Assembly (NCBI RefSeq): GCF_035989285.1
Contig: NZ_CP108513.1
Location: forward strand, 3,782,001 to 3,846,000
Source of the DNA: Streptomyces sp. NBC_01235
GTDB taxonomy: Bacteria > Actinomycetota > Actinomycetes > Streptomycetales > Streptomycetaceae
Direction: 5' to 3'
Length of the DNA: 64,000 nt
The notes under the pieces were generated by a model. That model had not been told where the DNA came from and ran no database searches. It saw only the letters and a list, made by a program, of their open reading frames with translations. The translations under genes and the position numbers were made by a program. Of this stretch, positions 8,349 to 16,826 are shown piece by piece (position 1 is the first letter of the stretch; the number at the start of each line of letters is the position of its first letter).

Positions 8349-10090
8349 ACAGCCCCCGCATGGACAGCCCCCTCATGAACAGTGCGGAATGGCACGCCCG
8401 GATCGAGAGTTCCGGCGAGGTGGCGGGCGCCGGCTTCCTCGTCACCCCGCGCAGGGTGCTGACCTGCGCCCACGTCGTGCACCAGGCCGCCGCGGGCACG
8501 CTGACGGTGACCTTCACCGAGCGCCCCGGCTCCCCGGCCGTACCGGCGAGGGTGGTCGCCGACGGCGGCTGGGGCGGCGGCCCGACCGACCTCGGTGACC
8601 TGGCCGTCCTGGAGCTGGCCCACGACGTCCCGATCGCCCCGGCCGCGCTCGCCCCCGTGGACGCCGCGCACGGCCACCGGCCCGACCGGCCCCGCAAACT
8701 CGTCGTCTACGGCTTCCCGGTCGGCTTCGACGAGGGCACGCTCGCCGAATACCGCATCACCGCCACCCAGTTGCTCAACCGCGAGTGGATCCAGCTGGAG
8801 GCCTGGCAGCCCGGCGGACAGCCGCTCGCCCCCGGGTTCAGCGGCGCCGCAGTCACCCTCGTCGACACCGGTGAGGTCGTCGGCATGGTCACCGCGGCAG
8901 CCGGCGACCGGGGCGTGCACAACGGCCGGATGATGCCCACGGAAGTCATGGCCCGCTACTGGCCCGCCCTGGACGGCCTGGTCCCCACCGCCGACCACGG
9001 CACCGCCGACCGCGCCCGGCTGCGCGAACTCGTCGAGCGTGCCGTCCGCGCGGGCCTGGACGGCGATCCCGGGCGGCGCGTACGGCTCTACGAGGCGGCC
9101 CGGGGCCCGCTGGACCCGGACGCGCCCGAGGAGGGGTTCGACTCGCTGTGGTCGGCGGCCCTGTTCGTGCTGTGCGAGATCGACGGCGACGACGCGGCCA
9201 CCACCGTCGCCCGCTTCACCGCCCATGTGGAGTCCCTGTTCCAGGCCCCCGTCGAGTCGGCCGCCGCACCCGACTGGTCACCCATCCTCGTCGACCTCCA
9301 GCACAGCGGCGCGGGCGACGGACACGTCCGCGTCGAGGTGTCCGCGTACAGCGGGGGCCGCCGGCATCCGGTCGGCTCCGACACCGTCGCGCAGGCCGGG
9401 CTGCGCGCCTATGTGCAGGACCGTATCGAGGCCGCGTTCCGGTATCTGACTCCCGGCTGCGACGAGTTGATCACGTTCGCGCTGCCCCGCGACTGGATCG
9501 ACCTGCCCGTCGACCGCTGGGCGAGCACCCCCGACGACGACACCCCGCTCGGCTGCGTGTACCCGCTCGTCGTCACCGACCAGGCCCGCCGCCGGGCGGG
9601 CGTCCGGCACCAGCTGACCCGGGTGTGGAACCGGCTGGACTCCGTGCCCGGCGCGCGCGTGCACCGCGTCGAGTGCGGCAGCCCCGAGGAGCCGCGCCGG
9701 CTCCGGATGCGACTGCGCCAGGACGACGCCTGTCTCGCCGCCTTCGCCACCGCCCCGGCCGCGCCCCGCACCCGCCCCCACTTCGACACCTCGCTCAACG
9801 CGCCCGCCCCGATGGTGGTCTGGTCCCGCGAGGGCTGCGCCGCCGGCCCGGACGAGCCCTGCGCCGGCGGGGACGGCTGCGTGGGCAAGACGTTCCTGGA
9901 CGAGCTCGACACCTGTCTGTCCGGCGTCCCGCCCGCCGAACTCCCGCGCCGTGTCCTGGCGTTGCGTGAGGAGGCCGACGCGGAGGACGGCCATTGGGCG
10001 CACGACATCCAGCTGCTGTGGGACGACCCGCGCGTCTTCACCGACCCGCACGGCCAAGCGCCCGCCCAGGTCCACTCCCCTGTGGCCTGA
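8345..10090 (+). CDS. Trypsin-like serine protease with VMAP-type C-terminal domain
   Basis: 581 residues, cytoplasmic (no signal peptide). Residues 14-200 are a chymotrypsin-fold protease with an apparently complete triad: His43 in TCAHVV, Asp85 in DLAVLEL and Ser166 in PGFSGAAV. Residues about 215-310 are helical. The C-terminal half (about 370-575: LGCVYPLVVTDQARRR, NAPAPMVVWSREGC, two clustered Cys pairs, then FLDELDTCL) resembles the C-terminal domain of vWA-MoxR-associated proteins. Three closely spaced in-frame ATGs (8345, 8360, 8375) sit in a small repeat; the first overlaps the previous stop, so coupling decides the start. It lies upstream of a MoxR ATPase. The target protein is unknown. 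Confidence 0.82.
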   Translation: MNSPRMDSPLMNSAEWHARIESSGEVAGAGFLVTPRRVLTCAHVVHQAAAGTLTVTFTERPGSPAVPARVVADGGWGGGPTDLGDLAVLELAHDVPIAPAALAPVDAAHGHRPDRPRKLVVYGFPVGFDEGTLAEYRITATQLLNREWIQLEAWQPGGQPLAPGFSGAAVTLVDTGEVVGMVTAAAGDRGVHNGRMMPTEVMARYWPALDGLVPTADHGTADRARLRELVERAVRAGLDGDPGRRVRLYEAARGPLDPDAPEEGFDSLWSAALFVLCEIDGDDAATTVARFTAHVESLFQAPVESAAAPDWSPILVDLQHSGAGDGHVRVEVSAYSGGRRHPVGSDTVAQAGLRAYVQDRIEAAFRYLTPGCDELITFALPRDWIDLPVDRWASTPDDDTPLGCVYPLVVTDQARRRAGVRHQLTRVWNRLDSVPGARVHRVECGSPEEPRRLRMRLRQDDACLAAFATAPAAPRTRPHFDTSLNAPAPMVVWSREGCAAGPDEPCAGGDGCVGKTFLDELDTCLSGVPPAELPRRVLALREEADAEDGHWAHDIQLLWDDPRVFTDPHGQAPAQVHSPVA

Positions 10091-10147
10091 GCCACCTCTC
10101 CCCGCCCGCCCCCACCCCCGCCGAGTCACGCCGAGTTTCGGAGAACC

Positions 10148-11284
10148 ATGCCGCACTGGTCCGTCTACACCGGGAACAGCGAGCCCCACGACGGCATCGA
10201 CCGGCTGCCCGCGCCGCCGCCCTGGCGCGCGTTCGACGGCGAGCCCGTCGTGCCGCCGCCCCGGGACGCCGACGACGAGGCGGCCGTCTCCCCCGACCGT
10301 GTCCACCGCGCCCGCTCCTACGTCGCCACCCCGGAGAGCGTCCAGCTCGTCAACGCGGCCCTCGTGCTGCGCCGCCCCCTGCTGGTCACCGGCCCGCCCG
10401 GCACCGGCAAGTCCTCGCTGGCGTACGCCGTCGCCCGCGAGCTGGGCCTGGGTCCGGTGCTGCGCTGGAACATCACCAGCCGCTCCGCCCTGGCCGACGG
10501 CCTCTACCAGTACGACCCGCTGTCCCGGCTGTACGCGGCCCGGCAGGCGGCCTGGCGCGAACGGACCGAACGGACCGAACGGACCGAACGGACCGAACGG
10601 ACCGAACGGGCCGGGCGCTCCGGTGCCGAGGAGACGGTCGAGGCTTCCGGGCTCCCCGGTGCCAGGAGCATCGGACTCTCCGGCACCGAGGGCGTCGAGG
10701 ACCACCTCCGCCTAGGCCCCCTCGGCACGGCCCTGCTCCCCTACGACCGTCCCCGCGCCCTCCTGGTCGACGAGATCGACAAGAGCGACCTCGACCTGCC
10801 CAACGACCTGCTGAACGTCCTGGAGGAGGGCCAGTACGAGATCCCCGAACTCCTGCGCGCGGCCCGCCGCTCCGCCGAGGACGCCACCGCCGAGGTCCTC
10901 GCCGACGGCTCGGACACCCCGGTCACCGTCACCCGCGGCCGGATCCGCTGCCGTGCCTTCCCGTTCGTCGTCCTGACCAGCAACGGCGAGCGCGAGTTCC
11001 CGCCCGCCTTCCTGCGCCGCTGCGTCCGCCTGAAGCTGCGCCGGCCCGACCGCGAACAGCTCACCGAGATCGTCCGGGCCCACCTCGACACCCCGCCCGG
11101 CGAGGCGGAACACCTCATCAACCGCTTCCTGACCCGCGCGGCCGACGGCGAACTCGCCACCGACCAGCTCCTGAACGCCCTCTACCTCACCGGCGTCGCC
11201 GGCCTCGACGCGGACTCCCGCGACGCCCTGGCGGAACAGCTGATGCCCTACCTGAGCACGACGGCGGACGGCGATGGCTTCTGA
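10148..11284 (+). CDS. MoxR-type AAA+ ATPase
   Basis: 378 residues. Walker A GPPGTGKS (82-89), Walker B RALLVDEID (about 203-211), sensor-1 VLTSNGEREFPPAF, and arginine finger/sensor-2 region LRRCVRLKL. MoxR ATPases are chaperone-like motors that usually act on a vWA-domain partner. Here the following gene has a vWA-like module and overlaps this one by 11 bp. A striking oddity is five perfect Glu-Arg-Thr triplets plus a degenerate sixth (about 138-154) between the YQYDPLSRLY strand and the GxxHLRLGPLG segment, encoded by 9-bp repeats. The loop lies near the pore or substrate-facing side of related folds and should tolerate insertion. Confidence 0.88.
   Translation: MPHWSVYTGNSEPHDGIDRLPAPPPWRAFDGEPVVPPPRDADDEAAVSPDRVHRARSYVATPESVQLVNAALVLRRPLLVTGPPGTGKSSLAYAVARELGLGPVLRWNITSRSALADGLYQYDPLSRLYAARQAAWRERTERTERTERTERTERAGRSGAEETVEASGLPGARSIGLSGTEGVEDHLRLGPLGTALLPYDRPRALLVDEIDKSDLDLPNDLLNVLEEGQYEIPELLRAARRSAEDATAEVLADGSDTPVTVTRGRIRCRAFPFVVLTSNGEREFPPAFLRRCVRLKLRRPDREQLTEIVRAHLDTPPGEAEHLINRFLTRAADGELATDQLLNALYLTGVAGLDADSRDALAEQLMPYLSTTADGDGF
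10558..10602 (+). repeat. 9-bp tandem repeat inside MoxR gene
   Basis: Five perfect copies of CGAACGGAC and a sixth with one change, coding Arg-Thr-Glu. In frame, so expansion or contraction changes loop length only. Confidence 0.95.
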
Positions 11285-14200
11285 GGCCACGCCGAGGGGT
11301 GACACATCCGCCCTGGAACGGCTGACCGCACTGCTGACGGCCGCGTCGGACATGGCTCCCACACCGCGCGAACTGGCCGAACTGCTATGGCTGGCAAGGG
11401 AGTTGGATGCTCCGGCGGAGACTTCCGGGGGCCCGGATCCGGACGGCGCGGAGGCCACGACTCCGTCGGCGCCCGCTGCTTCGGCCACGCCCTCGGCCGG
11501 TCCCCACGACCGGCCGGCAGCGCCCCCGCCCCTCCCTGGACCCCAGCCCCAGCCCCCGTCCCCCACCGGCCGCGTCCCCCTGCACCTCCCCGCCCCGGAA
11601 CCGCCGAAGGACCCGGCACGCACCACCACCTCCACGGGTACCGCCACCACCACCGCCGCCGGCAGGACCGTCCTCGCGCCCGCGCCGCCGATGCTCCCCC
11701 ACCCCCTCGCCCTCCAGCGGGCCCTGCGCCCACTGAAGCGGACGGTGCCGTCGGCGCGCGCCCGCCTCCTCGACGAGCGGGCGACGGCCGACCGCATCGC
11801 CCGGCTGGGCGCCCACCCCGACGTCTGGCTGCCCGTCCTGCGCCCCGCGCACGACCGCTGGCTGCGCCTCAGTCTCGTCCACGACACGGGCCCGACGATG
11901 CCGGTCTGGCGGCCCCTCGTCCGCGAACTGCACACCGTCCTGGCCCAGTCGGGCGTCTTCCGCACGGTCACCCTGCACCCGGCCACACCCGACGGCCGGG
12001 CTCGGCACGTCCCCGACCCGGCGGACGGCCGCACGGTCACCCTGGTCGTCAGCGACTGCATGGGCCCGCAGTGGCGGCCCGGCCCGGCGGGCGACCTCTG
12101 GTACGCCACCCTGCGGCACTGGGCGACGCGGATGCCGCTGGCCGTCGTCCAGCCGCTCCCCGAGCACCTGTGGCCCACGACGGCCCTGTCGGCCGAGCCC
12201 GGCCTGCTCACCTCCCCCACCACGGCGGCCCCGCTCTCCGCCCTCACGTTCACCCCGTACGACCCCGAGGCCGAGCCGCCGCCGCACGCGTCCCTCCCCC
12301 TGCCCGTCCTGGAACCGGGCGCGCCCTGGCTCGCCCACTGGGCGGCGCTGGTGGCGGGCCCCGGCGGCGCCCCCACCCCGGGCGCGGCCGCCTGGCTCCC
12401 ACCGGCCCCCACCCCTCCCCTCACCACCGGCGAAGAACCCCCCGACCCGGCCTCACTCCCCGCCCAGGACCTGGTCCTGCGCTTCCGCGCCACCGCCTCC
12501 CCGGAGGCCTTCCGGCTGGCCGGTCACCTGGCCCTCGCGGTGCCCTCCGTGCCGGTGATGCGCCTGGTCCAACGCGCCGTGAACCGCGACCCTCGCCCGC
12601 AGCACCTGGCCGAGGTGATCCTCAGCGGCATGCTCACCACCGCCCCCGGCCCACCCGGCTCCTACGACTTCCGCCCCGGCGTCCGCGACCTCCTCCTGCG
12701 CACCCTGCCCCGCTCGACCCGCGGCCGCACCCGCGAACTCCTGGAACACATCGGCGGCCTGATCGACGAACGAGCGGGCCACACGGCAGGCGAGTTCCGG
12801 GCGGAAGCAGCCACCATCGAGGCCGACGGCACCGACACGGGCCCAGGCCCCGGCCCGGCGTTCGCCACGGTGAGCGAGGAGACGGTACGACGGCTGGGCG
12901 GGAACGCGGAGGAACCCGTGAGCCAGCCGGGTGGGGAGGCCGACGGCCCGCTGCACGTCCGGATGCTGGGGCCGCTGCGCGTCAGCCGCTCCTCGGAGAC
13001 CCTGCCCCTCCCGTCCACCGAGGCCCAGGCACTGCTGTGCATGCTGTTGCTCGACGCCGAGCGGCGGGCAACCTACGACCAACTGGCCCGTGGTCTCTGG
13101 GCACAACCGTCCGGCAGGGCGGAGTCGGTCCGCCGTCTCGACGAGCTGGCCTCGCAGGTGAACAGCCTGCTCGGGTCCGGGACCGTGACCCGCACGTCCG
13201 ATGGCTACACCCTGCACACCGTCGGGGTCGAGTTCGACGCCGACGCCTGCGAGGACGTCCTCGCCCACCCGCACCAGGACCCCCGCACCCAACGCTCCCG
13301 GCTCCGCGACGCCCTCCGCCGCTTCTACGGCGAGCCCCTCAAGAGCCTCCCCGGCCCCGCCGCGCGCGAGACCCGCTTCCGGTTGCGCTCCCTCCGCGTC
13401 GCCCTCCGTGCCGCCCTTGTCGAACTCCTCCTGGAACTGGGGGAGTTCGATGCAGCGTCGGCCGAATACGACGCCCTTCTCCGGGAGGGGCCGGACGCCG
13501 ACACGGTGCGCAGGCTGCGCCCCCGCCTCCACGCCCACGAGGACCACCGAGCCGACTCCCCCTTCGGCCGCCCCGCGATCCGCTTCGAGAGCGACGACGG
13601 GCTCGACGCCCACCCCGAAACCCGCATCATCCTCGAACTGGCCGTCCACGAAGTCGTCACCCGTGGCGCTCTCACCCCCCAGCAGTACGAGATCCACGTC
13701 CACGGGAACGGCTACGTCGTCGAGACACACCCCGACGCCTACCTGCTCCCCGCCCTGGCCGCCGCCCTGCGCTGGCTCCCCGGCCCTCTCGCCGACCTGG
13801 CCGAACCGCCGCGCCTGCGCGTGACGTTCCAGGGCGGCCCGGAGGCCCCCGCGCCCCCGCAGGTCACCGCGCCCGTCCTCCTCACCGTCCCGCCCGCCCT
13901 CTACGACGAGTTCGCGCAGAGTTCCGCCGCCTCCGGGCCGCACCGTTTCCGCCCGCTGTACGGCGACGCCCCGGACGGGCCGCCGCTCGCCTGGTACTGC
14001 CCGCTGCCCGCGCCGCGCGCCGAGGACGAGGACCGGGATCTGGTGCGGGGGCCGCTGCTCACCCGTGACCTGCGGCAGCTCGGGATACCCGCCCCCGGCC
14101 GCACCGCGATCGTGCACACGCGCCCCGACGGCCCGCTCACCCTCCTCAACCCCGCCGACCCCTACGGCGGGCGTCCGCCGGGCCCGACGACGTACTACGA

Positions 14201-15242
14201 GGTCGACCTCACCCCTCAGCACGCCGTCCACCGGATCTCCCTGCCCAGCTCCGGCAAGGGCGAGTTCAGCGCGGCCGTGGAGCTGTCCTGGCGGGTGGCA
14301 GACCCGGTGGCGTTCGTGCGGGCGGAGGCCACCGGCGTGACCGAGCGGCTGCTGGCGCATCTGCTGAAGACGGCATCCCATATCACCCGCCACCACTCCG
14401 TCCGCCGGGCCACCGGCGCGCAGCGGGCCGTCAACGCCCAGCTCGGCAGGTGGCCGGTGCCGGGGCTGGCGGTGACGTGCGCGGTGACACTGGCGCCGGA
14501 CTACGCCCCGCCCCCTCAGGTGCGCCCGACGGCCCCCGCGGCGCGCCCGCCGGCAGACCTGCTCGCCGACGCCGAGACCGTCCTGTTCGGTTTCGACGGC
14601 CCGCTGACCCGTCTGTTCACGGCCCCCACCGCCCGCGCGGCCGCCCTCGACCTGCTCTCCCTCGTCGCCGAGCACCGCGACCCCGAGGACGCCATGGCGG
14701 GCCGTCCGCCGGGCGACCCGGACGTGGCGGGGCGCGAGCTGTTCGTGCACCCGCTGGACGTGCTGCGCACCTTCGCCCGCGACCGCCTCGGCCCTCTCCT
14801 GCGCGACCGCCTCGACGAGCTGGAGCTGAGGGCCGTACCGAACGCGCCGACGACGCACCACTCCGTCGCCCTCGTCCGCACCCTGCACGGCACCGGCCGC
14901 CGGGTCGGGGTGGTCACGGACGTGTGCGAGCAGGCCGTGCGCCGCGCCCTGGAGTCCTACCGGCTGCCCCTCGCCGGCGTCCACGGGCGCGACGACGACC
15001 TCCGGCGCCTGACGCCGGACCCGCACTGTCTGCTGCGCGCCCTGCGCTCACTCGGCACGCCCGCCGCCACCGGTGTCCTGATCGGCTCCACGCTCGCCGA
15101 GCTCGCCGCCGCCAAGACGGTGGGCCTGCGCTTCATCGGCCTCGCCCGCAACCCCACCATCGAACAGGGCCTGATCGAAGCGGGCTGCGACGCGGCGGTC
15201 TCCTCCCTCACCCCCGTCCTGGAAGCGGCACGAGCGTTGTAG
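11274..15242 (+). CDS. SAV_2336-type multidomain protein: vWA-like, BTAD and HAD-like modules
   Basis: 1322 residues. Order: N-terminal helical domain of the type named after SAV_2336 (8-45, PTPRELAELLWLARELD); Pro-rich linker (60-140); vWA-like module (about 180-370) with a degenerate metal site (DTGPT near 203, VVSDCMG near 258); helical segment (400-510); winged helix plus helical repeats like the bacterial transcriptional activation domain (about 560-770, starting VRMLGPLRV); two beta-rich segments; and a C-terminal HAD-like domain (about 1100-1320). The HAD motif reads FGFDGPL, so the nucleophilic first Asp is Gly1106 and phosphatase activity is unlikely. Overlaps moxR by 11 bp. Likely the MoxR partner and output module of a conflict system. 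The BTAD-like part suggests signalling or assembly rather than plain gene activation. Confidence 0.78.
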   Translation: MASEATPRGDTSALERLTALLTAASDMAPTPRELAELLWLARELDAPAETSGGPDPDGAEATTPSAPAASATPSAGPHDRPAAPPPLPGPQPQPPSPTGRVPLHLPAPEPPKDPARTTTSTGTATTTAAGRTVLAPAPPMLPHPLALQRALRPLKRTVPSARARLLDERATADRIARLGAHPDVWLPVLRPAHDRWLRLSLVHDTGPTMPVWRPLVRELHTVLAQSGVFRTVTLHPATPDGRARHVPDPADGRTVTLVVSDCMGPQWRPGPAGDLWYATLRHWATRMPLAVVQPLPEHLWPTTALSAEPGLLTSPTTAAPLSALTFTPYDPEAEPPPHASLPLPVLEPGAPWLAHWAALVAGPGGAPTPGAAAWLPPAPTPPLTTGEEPPDPASLPAQDLVLRFRATASPEAFRLAGHLALAVPSVPVMRLVQRAVNRDPRPQHLAEVILSGMLTTAPGPPGSYDFRPGVRDLLLRTLPRSTRGRTRELLEHIGGLIDERAGHTAGEFRAEAATIEADGTDTGPGPGPAFATVSEETVRRLGGNAEEPVSQPGGEADGPLHVRMLGPLRVSRSSETLPLPSTEAQALLCMLLLDAERRATYDQLARGLWAQPSGRAESVRRLDELASQVNSLLGSGTVTRTSDGYTLHTVGVEFDADACEDVLAHPHQDPRTQRSRLRDALRRFYGEPLKSLPGPAARETRFRLRSLRVALRAALVELLLELGEFDAASAEYDALLREGPDADTVRRLRPRLHAHEDHRADSPFGRPAIRFESDDGLDAHPETRIILELAVHEVVTRGALTPQQYEIHVHGNGYVVETHPDAYLLPALAAALRWLPGPLADLAEPPRLRVTFQGGPEAPAPPQVTAPVLLTVPPALYDEFAQSSAASGPHRFRPLYGDAPDGPPLAWYCPLPAPRAEDEDRDLVRGPLLTRDLRQLGIPAPGRTAIVHTRPDGPLTLLNPADPYGGRPPGPTTYYEVDLTPQHAVHRISLPSSGKGEFSAAVELSWRVADPVAFVRAEATGVTERLLAHLLKTASHITRHHSVRRATGAQRAVNAQLGRWPVPGLAVTCAVTLAPDYAPPPQVRPTAPAARPPADLLADAETVLFGFDGPLTRLFTAPTARAAALDLLSLVAEHRDPEDAMAGRPPGDPDVAGRELFVHPLDVLRTFARDRLGPLLRDRLDELELRAVPNAPTTHHSVALVRTLHGTGRRVGVVTDVCEQAVRRALESYRLPLAGVHGRDDDLRRLTPDPHCLLRALRSLGTPAATGVLIGSTLAELAAAKTVGLRFIGLARNPTIEQGLIEAGCDAAVSSLTPVLEAARAL

Positions 15243-15296
15243 GCGGCACGAGCGTTGTGGGCGGCACGAGCGTTGTGGGCGGCACGCACGCTGCCG
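15225..15296 (+). repeat. 18-bp tandem repeat spanning a stop codon
   Basis: Three near-perfect copies of an 18-bp unit beginning GCGGCACGAGCG, then a degenerate fourth. The first copy ends in TAG, the stop codon of the SAV_2336-type gene; the later copies read TGG at the same place. Confidence 0.9.
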
Positions 15297-15482
15297 GCGG
15301 CTCGCACGCCGCCGACGGCCGCCGTCACCGTCGAAAATCCGGCCGATACGGGATGAGACCCCCATTCGGTCGCGCCCCACCCGGCCCATCCGAAAAGGCG
15401 GCCCCCTCCTCGCGCCCGCACGATGCGAAGGAGGCCGACCGCCCGGCGGCCCCCACGGTCTGTGCTCTCGGGAGGACCTGCC

Positions 15483-16523
15483 ATGACCGCCAGTCTGGAG
15501 CAGCTGCGCCGCTGTCACTTCGCCGTCGACCTGGGTGCGGCGCGGACGCGGGTGTACGTGAAGGGGGCCGGGCTCGTCGTCGACCAGCCGTCCGCCGCCG
15601 CCGTGAACACCCGCACCGGCGCGCTGATCGCGGTCGGCGAGTTCGCCGAGAAGATGACGGGGCGCACACCGCACTACATCCGCGTCATGCGCCCGGTCTC
15701 CGGCGGCACGGTCGTCGACATCGAGATGGCGCAGCGCATGCTGCGCCATCTCCTCGGCGACAAGGTCCGCCGTCAGCTGCGCCGCAAGCCGTTCCTGCGC
15801 GCCGCCGCCTGCACCCCGCACGACGCCGACCCGCTCGCCCAGCGCGCCGCGATCGAGACGCTGGTCGGACTCGGCGCGCGACGCGTGGAACTCGTCGACA
15901 CCCTCATCGCCGCAGCCGTCGGCTGCGGGCTGCCCGTCGAACGCCCCGAGGCCACCATGATCATGGTGTGCGGGGCGGCCGCGACCCAGGTCGCCGTGCT
16001 CTCCCTCGGCTCGATCGTGACCGCCGAGCGCATCCCGGTCGGCGGCGAGGCAGTAGACCACGCGATCGTCCAACACCTGCGCCACGAACACGAGTTGATG
16101 CTGCCGAGCCAGTCCGTACGCCCCTTGCAGCTGGCCCTCTCCTGCAGCGGCCTCACCCCTGAGGGGCCGGCGACCACCGAGATCCACGGGCGGGACGTCG
16201 CCACCGGCCTCGCCCGCTCCGTGCGTGTCGACACCAAGGCGGTACGGGACGCCATCGCGACCCCGCTGACCGCCGTACTCGACGGCATCGGCCGGGTACT
16301 GCGCGAGTGCCCGCCCGACCTGGTGGCCGACCTCGCCGACCGCGGGATCATGATGGTCGGCGGCTCCGCCCTGCTGCCGGGCTTCGACCAGATGCTGCGC
16401 CAGGCCACCGGCATGCCGGTGCACATCGCCGAACGGCCCGACATCTGCGCCGCGCAGGGCCTGGGCGCCATGCTGGAGGGCAAGATCGAGCCTCTGACCC
16501 TGGAGCCGATCTCCACCACCTGA
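15483..16523 (+). CDS. mbl: MreB-like protein Mbl
   Basis: 346 residues, actin-like fold. Phosphate-1 motif FAVDLGAARTRVYV (12-25), phosphate-2 region TMIMVCGAAATQVAVLS, and adenosine motif MMVGGSALLPGFDQML near residue 300. Gene order with matB some 10 kb upstream is like that around the short Mbl of Streptomyces, which is shorter and more divergent than MreB and contributes to spore wall formation. The start ATG follows GGGAGGAC; a longer in-frame ATG upstream lacks support. It is not linked to mreCD, rodA or pbp genes here. It could also be read as a PilM-like actin homologue, but MreB/Mbl fits better. Confidence 0.82.
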   Translation: MTASLEQLRRCHFAVDLGAARTRVYVKGAGLVVDQPSAAAVNTRTGALIAVGEFAEKMTGRTPHYIRVMRPVSGGTVVDIEMAQRMLRHLLGDKVRRQLRRKPFLRAAACTPHDADPLAQRAAIETLVGLGARRVELVDTLIAAAVGCGLPVERPEATMIMVCGAAATQVAVLSLGSIVTAERIPVGGEAVDHAIVQHLRHEHELMLPSQSVRPLQLALSCSGLTPEGPATTEIHGRDVATGLARSVRVDTKAVRDAIATPLTAVLDGIGRVLRECPPDLVADLADRGIMMVGGSALLPGFDQMLRQATGMPVHIAERPDICAAQGLGAMLEGKIEPLTLEPISTT

Positions 16524-16603
16524 GCCCCGCACACCGACCAGCCCCGCGAACCACCGACAGCCACCCCCGCGACCACGGGAGGCAACGACAACAGTCGGCA
16601 CGG

Positions 16604-16684
16604 ACGCCACGAACGCCACGAACGCCACAGACGCCACGGACGCCACGGACGCCACGGACGCCACGGACGCCACGAACGCCACGG
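16604..16684 (+). repeat. Nine copies of a 9-bp repeat
   Basis: Units of ACGCCACGG with G/A variation in the last two bases, contiguous, in the intergenic region between mbl and the GH5 gene. Not a CRISPR: there are no spacers. The run ends 30 bp before the -35 box of the GH5 promoter. Confidence 0.95.
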
Positions 16685-16713
16685 ACTGCAGCAGACGTTA
16701 CCCGTGTGAAACC

Positions 16714-16743
16714 TTGACGATCACCCGGTCGGGTGCCACGATT
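16714..16743 (+). promoter_or_regulatory. Predicted promoter of GH5 gene
   Basis: TTGACG, 18-nt spacer, CACGAT. This agrees with vegetative-type Streptomyces promoters and places the transcription start just before the first operator. Confidence 0.5.
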
Positions 16744-16754
16744 CCGGCGCCGCC

Positions 16755-16770
16755 ATGTTTACGCAAACAT
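16755..16770 (+). promoter_or_regulatory. Operator copy 1 for GH5 gene
   Basis: ATGTTTACGCAAACAT: 6-bp inverted arms ATGTTT/AAACAT around ACGC. The central CpG and half-site layout are typical of LacI-family operators. It lies directly downstream of the predicted promoter, suiting repression. Confidence 0.65.
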
Positions 16771-16789
16771 CAGCCACTGCGGGGCTCCG

Positions 16790-16805
16790 ATGTTTACGCA
16801 AACAT
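16790..16805 (+). promoter_or_regulatory. Operator copy 2 for GH5 gene
   Basis: Identical 16-bp sequence to copy 1, starting 35 bp further downstream and ending 21 bp before the ATG. Two exact copies strongly suggest a cooperatively bound repressor site. The regulator gene is not in the neighbourhood. Confidence 0.65.
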
Positions 16806-16826
16806 CAGAGCCGAAAGGGCACCCCC

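Noticed and set aside
12453..15026. 857-codon minus-strand open frame
   Set aside because: Shadow of the SAV_2336-type gene; no recognisable domain and poor codon-position pattern.
16604..16684. Possible CRISPR array
   Set aside because: Contiguous 9-bp units without spacers; a simple tandem repeat.
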